Source: an uncultured Selenomonadales bacterium (GTDB taxonomy: Bacteria > Bacillota > Negativicutes > Selenomonadales > Selenomonadaceae). Taken from it: DNA of 6,012 bases. This document shows positions 1 to 4,663 of this stretch, one piece after another. Within the stretch, counting starts at the first letter, position 1. Each line of letters starts with the position of its first letter. The notes under the pieces are model-generated. The model did no database searches and had not been told where the DNA came from. It saw nothing but the letters and a program-made list of their open reading frames with translations. The position numbers and the translations under genes were made by a program. The stretch spans positions 1 through 6,012 of the forward strand of contig CAMNPA010000091.1 in the NCBI GenBank assembly GCA_946547205.1, read 5' to 3'.

Positions 1-719
1 ACGGAAAAATTTGGTTAAATCTTAGAGGCAGGGACGTTCGCGACCCGGACGACAATTCCAAAAAAATTTCGTACTGGATTGACTATACTAAGCTCGCGAT
101 AAACGACCGAACGATTTTCGACACTCTGACTCCTACTTGGCACGACAAACCTTATCAGCACATCATAAACGCCAAAGCCGACGAGGAAATTAAAATTCAA
201 GTCGAGTGGCAACCGCACAGGAGCGACACCGTCGAAATTCCGCCGAAAGTCACAGCTCCTTCAAGCAACGCCGTCAAACCTAAAGTTGAGCCTAAACCTG
301 AATACGAAACTGCCAGATTAGACGTTAAGTTTGTGTCTCGAACAGGTTACGGCGATTTTAAAATCCTTTCTATATCTGATGATAATGCTGACGTGTCAAA
401 ACCTTCGTGGTTGCAAAAGGACGGCATAGGTTATACGATTCAATCCGACGCCGGAAAGTTGGAGTTCATCGCCAAAGCCACTGTGGACGGTAAACTTAAT
501 TGCAATCTCAAAGGAATCGTTGTTGCCAATCCCCATGATCCAACTCGGCGAATTCCTTATCGCGTGTACTATACCAACTTGACCATAAACGCGGAAACGA
601 TATTCAACACGATTGTACCTGCTTGGAACGACAGACCTTATCGCCACAGCATGGATGTTAAAGCCGGCGACGAAGTTAAAATTCATGTCGAGTGGCAACC
701 GAAGAGCAACAATGTTTAA
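1..719 (+). CDS. Repeat-domain protein of unknown function, 3' end only
   Basis: The reading frame starting at position 3 is open from the window edge to the TAA at 717-719, giving 238 codons of a gene whose start lies outside the window. I do not recognise the family. Window residues 1-71 (from GKIWLNLRG to VEWQP) and 163-233 (from GKLNCNLKG to VEWQP) align without gaps, with 35 of 71 positions identical, so the protein carries at least two copies of one domain. The copies share TIF.T..P.W.D.PY.H and a KIxVEWQP ending. The alternating polar/hydrophobic pattern suggests beta-strands. A Pro/Lys/Val-rich linker (residues about 80-103) separates copy 1 from the start of copy 2. No membrane segment is visible in this part. 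A GTG at 333 could be read as a start, but the frame is open upstream and the first repeat copy lies there, so it is internal. A terminator follows. The coding call is firm; the function is unknown. Confidence 0.85.
   Translation, partial: GKIWLNLRGRDVRDPDDNSKKISYWIDYTKLAINDRTIFDTLTPTWHDKPYQHIINAKADEEIKIQVEWQPHRSDTVEIPPKVTAPSSNAVKPKVEPKPEYETARLDVKFVSRTGYGDFKILSISDDNADVSKPSWLQKDGIGYTIQSDAGKLEFIAKATVDGKLNCNLKGIVVANPHDPTRRIPYRVYYTNLTINAETIFNTIVPAWNDRPYRHSMDVKAGDEVKIHVEWQPKSNNV
3..215 (+). repeat. Protein-domain repeat, copy 1 (C-terminal part of the unit)
   Basis: This stretch encodes 71 residues that align without gaps to those encoded at 489-701, at an exact offset of 486 nt (162 codons). 35 of 71 residues match. 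DNA similarity is uneven, which suits an old in-frame duplication rather than a recent one. The beginning of this copy lies upstream of the window. Confidence 0.85.
489..701 (+). repeat. Protein-domain repeat, copy 2 (C-terminal part of the unit)
   Basis: This is the partner of the stretch at 3-215. The full unit probably begins soon after the Pro-rich linker, near 312 (LDVKFVSRTGYGDFK...), and ends near 716, giving a unit of roughly 130 residues. Invariant positions include the TIF, W.D.PY and KIxVEWQP motifs. Confidence 0.85.
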
Positions 720-762
720 AAAATTTTTTCCCGATATGGTCACGACGCTTTAATACTTTTGC

Positions 763-807
763 AAAAAAAAAATTCTCGTCACTTCACGGAGTGGCGGGAT
801 TTTTTTT
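763..807 (+). terminator. Rho-independent terminator after the repeat-protein gene
   Basis: A 9-bp stem, TCTCGTCAC (774-782) with GTGGCGGGA (791-799), contains two G-U pairs and closes an 8-nt loop. Eight T residues (800-807) follow. A run of A (763-772) precedes the stem, so it could also work on the opposite strand. It separates the partial gene from the acyltransferase gene. Confidence 0.85.
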
Positions 808-815
808 GCACACTG

Positions 816-824
816 TGATAAAAT
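816..824 (+). promoter_or_regulatory. Candidate extended -10 promoter for the acyltransferase gene
   Basis: TGATAAAAT fits the extended -10 pattern TGnTATAAT with one mismatch and lies 35 nt before the ATG at 860. A -35 box at normal spacing would fall in the terminator T-tract region and no good match is seen there. An extended -10 can work without one. This is a prediction from consensus only. Confidence 0.4.
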
Positions 825-859
825 TCGCGACGTAAAAATTTTCACGGAGGACAAGGTTA

Positions 860-1975
860 ATGACGACAAGCAACCGAATTTGTTCGCTGGACATGCTGCG
901 CGGGATACTCGTTGCGGCAATATTTTTCTTCGACGTGCCGCCCGCCGACATGTATCCGATTCTCATGCACAAAGCCTGGCAAGGATTTTCCGTCGCCGAA
1001 GTCGGACTGCCGCTGTTCGCATTCATGATGGGTACATCAATGGCAATTTCCTTCTCGCGTCGCACACCGTCAATGAAAAGTCTCGTCAAGCGTGCGGCGA
1101 TAATTTTCGCGCTGGGATTATTTTTGGGAACGTTGATACCGCTCTGCTCGCTGATACTCGTCAAGACGTTCACCGTGGAAAATTTCATCAACGACGCGAT
1201 TTATCACGGAAGATTTTTCGGCGTATTGCAAAGGCTCTCGATAACATATCTTTTCGCCGTGATGATTGTCCGTTCGATAAAAAGTGACGCCGGGATTTTG
1301 GCCGCGACGTTTGCATTGCTGATTGTGTCATCGATTGGATTTCACATTTACGCGCCCGATAATCCTTTTTCGCCCGAACACAACATCAGCCGCGCAGTCG
1401 ATTACATAATTCCCGGCGCGAATCATATTTACATGGAGACGCACGATCCCGAAGGTCTTTACGGTTGCATTGCGGGCACGTCGTCGGTTTTATTCGGTTA
1501 TCTCGCGGGAAAAATTTTAATCGACAACGCGCCGCTCAACGACAGAATTTTTCTGATGAGCGTTGCGGGAATTTTATTTCTGATTGTCGCGGGACTGTGG
1601 AGCTTCACGGACATTGTCTCGAAGAGAATTTGGACTTCGCCATACGCGCTGATAAACGCCGGACTGGATTATTTGTCGCTCGCGCTGTGCATGAAAGTTT
1701 TCGACACGTCGCCGCCCGTGAAAAAAATTTCTCTGCTGCTAATCGCTTTGGGCAAGAATCCGTTATTTTTCTTCTGCGCAAATCTCTCCGCCGCGATATT
1801 TTTGTACATTTTGCCCGTCGGCGACACGAACGCTTATTTCTGGATATTTGAACACACGACGAAAAATTTAATCTCGCCCGAATTCGGCACGACGCTTTTC
1901 TGTACAATGTGGACGCTGTGTTGGTTTCCGCTCGCCGAAATTTTCCGCAGGTTTAACATCGTCATAAAAATTTGA
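860..1975 (+). CDS. HGSNAT/NagX-like (DUF5009) transmembrane acyltransferase
   Basis: This encodes 371 residues, rich in hydrophobic segments with roughly ten predicted membrane spans. Family hallmarks appear in order: SLDMLRG (9-15), HKAWQGF...GLPLFAFMMG (37 onward), GVLQRLSITYLF (121-132), DPEG (196-199), IWTSPYALINAGLDY (from 257) and GKNPLFFF (298-305). These match the lysosomal heparan-alpha-glucosaminide N-acetyltransferase and its bacterial relatives. In that family an acyl group, usually acetyl from cytoplasmic acyl-CoA, is passed through the membrane to a sugar on the far side. His37 corresponds to the proposed acyl-carrying His of the human enzyme. The substrate cannot be told from sequence; an amino sugar or envelope glycan is likely. 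The start ATG is supported by GGAGG at 846-850 with 9 nt spacing. It sits alone between a terminator and the ftsZ leader. Family assignment is strong; substrate is inferred. Confidence 0.88.
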   Translation: MTTSNRICSLDMLRGILVAAIFFFDVPPADMYPILMHKAWQGFSVAEVGLPLFAFMMGTSMAISFSRRTPSMKSLVKRAAIIFALGLFLGTLIPLCSLILVKTFTVENFINDAIYHGRFFGVLQRLSITYLFAVMIVRSIKSDAGILAATFALLIVSSIGFHIYAPDNPFSPEHNISRAVDYIIPGANHIYMETHDPEGLYGCIAGTSSVLFGYLAGKILIDNAPLNDRIFLMSVAGILFLIVAGLWSFTDIVSKRIWTSPYALINAGLDYLSLALCMKVFDTSPPVKKISLLLIALGKNPLFFFCANLSAAIFLYILPVGDTNAYFWIFEHTTKNLISPEFGTTLFCTMWTLCWFPLAEIFRRFNIVIKI

Positions 1976-2030
1976 TTGACCGTTGCGGAAGTGTAAGTTG
2001 CTCGCCGCCCTTAAATAATTTCCAAAGCGT

Positions 2031-2036
2031 TACAAT
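2031..2036 (+). promoter_or_regulatory. Weak candidate -10 box for the ftsZ unit
   Basis: TACAAT differs from TATAAT at one position and lies about 70 nt before the ftsZ start, in the 129-nt gap after the acyltransferase gene. No convincing -35 box is found 16-18 nt upstream. No terminator hairpin is visible in this gap, so read-through from the acyltransferase gene is also possible. Confidence 0.25.
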
Positions 2037-2104
2037 GTTTTTTCAGCAAGCTATGTTAAACTTGCAAAGCTTACTTAGAAATTTTTTTCACGGAGGGAAA
2101 GCAC

Positions 2105-3334
2105 ATGTTTGAAATTGACGACAACACTTTAGACCAGTTCGCGAAGATAAAAGTAATCGGCATAGGCGGCGGCGGCTCGAACGCTGTGAACAGAATGATT
2201 GAGTCGGGACTGGAGGGCGTGGAATTCATTGCAGTCAACACCGATTCGCAGGCACTTTTGATGAGCAAAGCACCGAAAAGAATGCAGATTGGCGAAAAGT
2301 TGACTCGCGGACTCGGCGCAGGTGCTCGACCCGAAATTGGCGAACGTGCCGCGCAGGAAAGTCGCAACGATATTTTGGAAGCTCTTCGCGGTTCGGACAT
2401 GGTGTTTATCACGGCAGGCATGGGCGGCGGCACAGGAACAGGTGCTGCTCCCGTCGTCGCCGAATGTGCTCGCGAAGTCAACGCATTGACCGTTGCAGTC
2501 GTCACCCGTCCGTTTACTTTTGAAGGTCCGAAACGTAAGAAGAACGCCGACATGGGCATTGAAAAACTCAAAAAAAACGTCGACGCGATTATCACAATTC
2601 CGAACGACAGATTGTTGCAAGTCGTCGACAAGAAAACTCCGATGACCAAAGCTTTTGTCATTGCCGATGATATTTTGCGTCAAGGCGTCAAGGGCATTTC
2701 CGATTTGATAGCCGTTCCCGGCGTCATTAATCTTGACTTCGCTGACGTGCAATCAATCATGAACAATGCCGGCTCCGCGTTGATGGGCGTCGGCGAGGCG
2801 TCGGGCGACAATGCTGCCGTTGAAGCCGTCAAGAAAGCCATCGCGTCACCGTTGCTTGAAACCAGTGTTGACAGTGCACGCGGAATTTTGCTCAACTTCA
2901 TGGGCGCGACCGATTCTCTGTCAATGATTCAAGTAAACGAGGCGTCAACGACTGTACAAGAGGCGGCTCATCCCGATGCGGAAATTATTTGGGGCGTCAG
3001 CGTCGACGATTCGCTCGGAGATACGATTGTCGTTACGATTATTGCCACGCGTTTTGGCGATGAAGACGAATCCGCTCAACCCGAAATTCCGCCGACAAAA
3101 TTTTATCCGCCGCCGGGGCAAAGAACTTCGCAACCTGTTCAGCCCGCGCAGAGACCGCAACAGCAATTCAATCAACAGCAATACAATCAGCAACAATACA
3201 ATCAGCCGCAGGAGCCGCAACCTTACAATCGGACTTCGCAACCTAAGCAAGACGACAATCAATCCGACAAGAAAAATCCGTTCGCCGGCATAATTCCCGA
3301 CTTCTTCAACAGCAACCGGCGCAACAGACGCTAA
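2105..3334 (+). CDS. ftsZ: Cell division protein FtsZ
   Basis: This encodes 409 residues. FtsZ is the tubulin-like GTPase that polymerises at mid-cell into the Z ring and recruits the division machinery. The GTP-binding domain shows the T1 loop GGGGSN (21-26), the T3 region GAGARPE (71-77), the T4 signature GGGTGTG (107-113) and PNDRLL (166-171). The T7 synergy loop NLDFADV (209-215) carries the catalytic Asp211 and Asp214. The folded core ends near residue 317. A Gln/Asn/Pro-rich linker (318-395) with short repeats follows, then a basic C-terminal peptide IIPDFFNSNRRNRR (396-409), a variant of the conserved tail that binds membrane anchors such as FtsA or SepF. The start ATG is set by GGAGG at 2092-2096, 8 nt upstream. 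The upstream neighbour is not ftsA, so this ftsZ is not in the usual division cluster order. It is followed after 25 nt by an ftsZ-like gene. Confidence 0.99.
   Translation: MFEIDDNTLDQFAKIKVIGIGGGGSNAVNRMIESGLEGVEFIAVNTDSQALLMSKAPKRMQIGEKLTRGLGAGARPEIGERAAQESRNDILEALRGSDMVFITAGMGGGTGTGAAPVVAECAREVNALTVAVVTRPFTFEGPKRKKNADMGIEKLKKNVDAIITIPNDRLLQVVDKKTPMTKAFVIADDILRQGVKGISDLIAVPGVINLDFADVQSIMNNAGSALMGVGEASGDNAAVEAVKKAIASPLLETSVDSARGILLNFMGATDSLSMIQVNEASTTVQEAAHPDAEIIWGVSVDDSLGDTIVVTIIATRFGDEDESAQPEIPPTKFYPPPGQRTSQPVQPAQRPQQQFNQQQYNQQQYNQPQEPQPYNRTSQPKQDDNQSDKKNPFAGIIPDFFNSNRRNRR
3158..3202 (+). repeat. Three 15-nt tandem repeats in the ftsZ linker
   Basis: Three consecutive 15-nt units encode QQQFN, QQQYN and QQQYN (FtsZ residues 352-366). 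They differ by only a few bases, so they probably arose by slippage. The sequence RTSQP also occurs twice in the same linker. Linker length and repeat number are often variable in FtsZ. Confidence 0.9.
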
Positions 3335-3344
3335 AAATTTTGAC

Positions 3345-3349
3345 GGAGG
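3345..3349 (+). promoter_or_regulatory. Ribosome-binding site deciding a GTG start
   Basis: GGAGG lies 10 nt before GTG at 3360. An in-frame TTG at 3351 is only 1 nt from this motif and too close to be used, and no ATG is nearby, so GTG 3360 is the likely start of the ftsZ-like gene. Confidence 0.75.
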
Positions 3350-3359
3350 ATTGATTATC

Positions 3360-4175
3360 GTGGTAGGAAACAGTTTCAACAATCGATTCGTGAAAGTTAA
3401 AGTTATCGGCGTCAACACCTCCGACGGCGCAAAAAATTCGGGCGGGCTTTCCGCCCTTAATTGTATGTTGGAGAAAAATTTGGCGGGCGTGAATTATTTG
3501 GCGATTGACAGACACGACACAGCCAATTTGTCGACGTGCAACACCGCGCACAAATTCCGACTGCTTGACACCGACGACGAGAAAAATTTGACGGACAACT
3601 TGAGCGGAGCAGATTTGATTTTCGTCGTTGCTGACGCTGTCTGGGAAAATATCAAAGTCGTTGCGCTCGCGGCTCATTGTGCGAAAAAAATTGGCGTGCC
3701 CGTGATTTTCATTGCCGGCGGAAATTTTGACGATGCCGAGGACGAAATTATTTTCGATGCGCTCGTTAAGTTGCCGAGTAAAAATTTTGAATTCGACGCC
3801 TGCAAAGTTCTGCAGAATTTTGTTGAAGTCTTGACGTTGCCCGGTCAACCGCGACTTGACGTGAAAGACTTTGCCGACCTGTTGAAAGATTCTGCGGCGA
3901 TTATCGGCTACGGCGAACGCGACGGGAAAAATTCCGTTGTCAAATCTGCAAAAGCCGCCATTGAACACGCCGAAACGTCGACGGAAAATTTCAAGTCCGC
4001 GAAAAAAATTCTGTTCAACGTCACCGCGTCGAAAGGCAATTTGTCGCTTGAAGAGGCTCAAAAACTTTCCAACTTGCTCAAACGTCATGCACCGCGCGCA
4101 GAAATTTCATTCGGTTTTTCGGCTGATGATTGGCTCGTCGACAATGTGAAGTTCCTGCTTGTCGCCGCCGTTTAA
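3360..4175 (+). CDS. Degenerate FtsZ paralogue lacking the GTP-binding motifs
   Basis: This encodes 271 residues from GTG 3360. It follows the upstream FtsZ along its length: FVKVKVIGV (10-18) with FAKIKVIGI, LNCMLEKNLAGVNYLAID (33-50) with VNRMIESGLEGVEFIAVN, LSGADLIFV (81-89) with LRGSDMVFI, LPG..RLDVKDF (160-171) with VPG..NLDFADV, and a matching C-terminal domain ending in FGFSADDWLVDNVKFLLVA. About one third of residues agree around the T7 loop. The nucleotide pocket is gone: T1 glycines are replaced by an NTSDGAKNSGG stretch (19-29), the T3 segment is deleted, GGGTGTG is replaced by ADAVWENI (91-98), and the helix region before T7 is shortened. The T7 aspartates remain (Asp167, Asp170), but the Asn is Arg165. 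There is no linker or C-terminal tail. It probably cannot bind GTP or a membrane anchor itself. It is likely co-expressed with FtsZ and may regulate or cap filaments (inference). Homology is clear; function is unknown. Confidence 0.85.
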   Translation: MVGNSFNNRFVKVKVIGVNTSDGAKNSGGLSALNCMLEKNLAGVNYLAIDRHDTANLSTCNTAHKFRLLDTDDEKNLTDNLSGADLIFVVADAVWENIKVVALAAHCAKKIGVPVIFIAGGNFDDAEDEIIFDALVKLPSKNFEFDACKVLQNFVEVLTLPGQPRLDVKDFADLLKDSAAIIGYGERDGKNSVVKSAKAAIEHAETSTENFKSAKKILFNVTASKGNLSLEEAQKLSNLLKRHAPRAEISFGFSADDWLVDNVKFLLVAAV

Positions 4176-4198
4176 AAAAATTTTTGGAGGAGATTTTT

Positions 4199-4513
4199 AT
4201 GGATGCAACTTTGAAAGTCGTACTCGATCAATACTTCGACGGAGCGTCAAAGCTCAAACCAAACGTCTTCGTGCCCGTGCGCAATAATCGCGTCGAGGAA
4301 CCGCTAATCGATGCGTTCTTCAGCGAAACGGAACCTTCAACGCTTATCATGAGCGACAGTCAAGAAATTTTTGAGGGCGATATTCTCGTTTATCCGAAGA
4401 CGCGCCAATTTTGCTACGTCGACGACATTCGCCACATCGTCGGCAAAGGAATTTACATCGTTCACTATCACACGAAGTATCAGCGCAAAGCTCGTGAGCC
4501 TTTCGACGATTGA
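4199..4513 (+). CDS. Small protein of unknown function, third gene of the ftsZ unit
   Basis: This encodes 104 residues, starting at ATG 4199 with GGAGG at 4186-4190 (8 nt spacing), 23 nt after the ftsZ-like gene. The frame is open further upstream, but that part overlaps the preceding gene and has no ribosome-binding site. I do not recognise the family. The N-terminal half has a helix-like start (DATLKVVLDQYF) followed by KPNVFVPVRNN. The C-terminal half (FEGDILVYPKTRQFCYVDDI, then GKGIYIVHYHTKYQ) alternates hydrophobic and polar residues, as in a small beta-barrel. There is no signal peptide, membrane span or obvious catalytic motif, so a soluble cytoplasmic protein is likely. The close spacing and the following terminator suggest co-transcription with ftsZ. 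A role in division is inferred from position only. Confidence 0.8.
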   Translation: MDATLKVVLDQYFDGASKLKPNVFVPVRNNRVEEPLIDAFFSETEPSTLIMSDSQEIFEGDILVYPKTRQFCYVDDIRHIVGKGIYIVHYHTKYQRKAREPFDD

Positions 4514-4534
4514 ACGCAACTCGACATCAAAAAG

Positions 4535-4569
4535 ACTTCCGCAAGAAAATTCTTCGCGGGAGTTTTTTT
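4535..4569 (+). terminator. Rho-independent terminator closing the ftsZ unit
   Basis: The 8-bp stem ACTTCCGC (4535-4542) with GCGGGAGT (4556-4563) includes one G-U pair. It is extended inside by AAGA/TCTT around a 4-nt loop, with one bulged C at 4555. A T-run (4563-4569) follows. It lies 21 nt after the stop of the 104-residue gene. Confidence 0.9.
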
Positions 4570-4588
4570 AATTCATTGCCCGCCGTCC

Positions 4589-4618
4589 TTGACTAGAGTT
4601 AAGTCCAAACTGTATCAT
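4589..4618 (+). promoter_or_regulatory. Probable sigma-70-type promoter of mtlA
   Basis: TTGACT (4589-4594) and TATCAT (4613-4618) each differ from consensus by one base, with 18 nt between them. Transcription would start near 4625, leaving a leader of about 40 nt. An imperfect inverted repeat (TTGACT...AGTCCAA, 4589-4608) overlaps the -35 box and could be an operator. I saw no clear catabolite-response (cre) site. Confidence 0.6.
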
Positions 4619-4649
4619 TAGGCAATATAACGTACTACAAAGTTTTTTT

Positions 4650-4657
4650 AGGAGGTG
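4650..4657 (+). promoter_or_regulatory. Strong ribosome-binding site of mtlA
   Basis: AGGAGGTG is an eight-base match to the anti-Shine-Dalgarno sequence, 6 nt before ATG 4664. It fixes the start, and the protein from this ATG aligns with the known N-terminus of MtlA. It is stronger than the GGAGG sites of the other genes here. Confidence 0.85.
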
Positions 4658-4663
4658 TTATCC

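Noticed and set aside
333..719. A separate 128-residue gene starting at GTG 333
   Set aside because: The frame is open upstream to the window edge and contains a matching domain copy there. No ribosome-binding site precedes 333.
718..729. A6T6 tract just after a stop codon, with similar A/T runs after other genes
   Set aside because: It looks like a terminator at first, but there is no GC-rich stem. It probably reflects A/T bias at gene ends.
15..743. Two - strand frames with similar product sequence (near 15-218 and 396-743)
   Set aside because: Their resemblance is a by-product of the sense-strand domain repeat and is not evidence of real antisense genes.
880..1851. Alternative + strand frames inside the acyltransferase gene
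   Set aside because: Their products are Arg/His-rich and motif-free, while the main frame shows all family motifs, so they are shadows.
2046..2065. GCAAG...CTTGC inverted repeat in the ftsZ leader
   Set aside because: Only 5 bp with a 10-nt loop and no T-run, so too short to support as an operator or terminator.
2071..2752. Two long - strand frames (196 and 207 codons) opposite ftsZ
   Set aside because: Both lie entirely or mostly inside a certain ftsZ gene and overlap each other. No family features are visible, and codon bias of the sense gene explains them.
3306..4088. 260-codon open frame on the - strand opposite the ftsZ-like gene
   Set aside because: It is antisense to a frame with clear FtsZ homology. 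Its Phe/Arg/Asn-heavy composition is typical of a shadow frame, with no recognisable motif.
4130..4198. Upstream extension of the 104-residue gene to an earlier start
   Set aside because: It overlaps the end of the ftsZ-like gene and has no ribosome-binding site, whereas ATG 4199 has GGAGG at ideal spacing.
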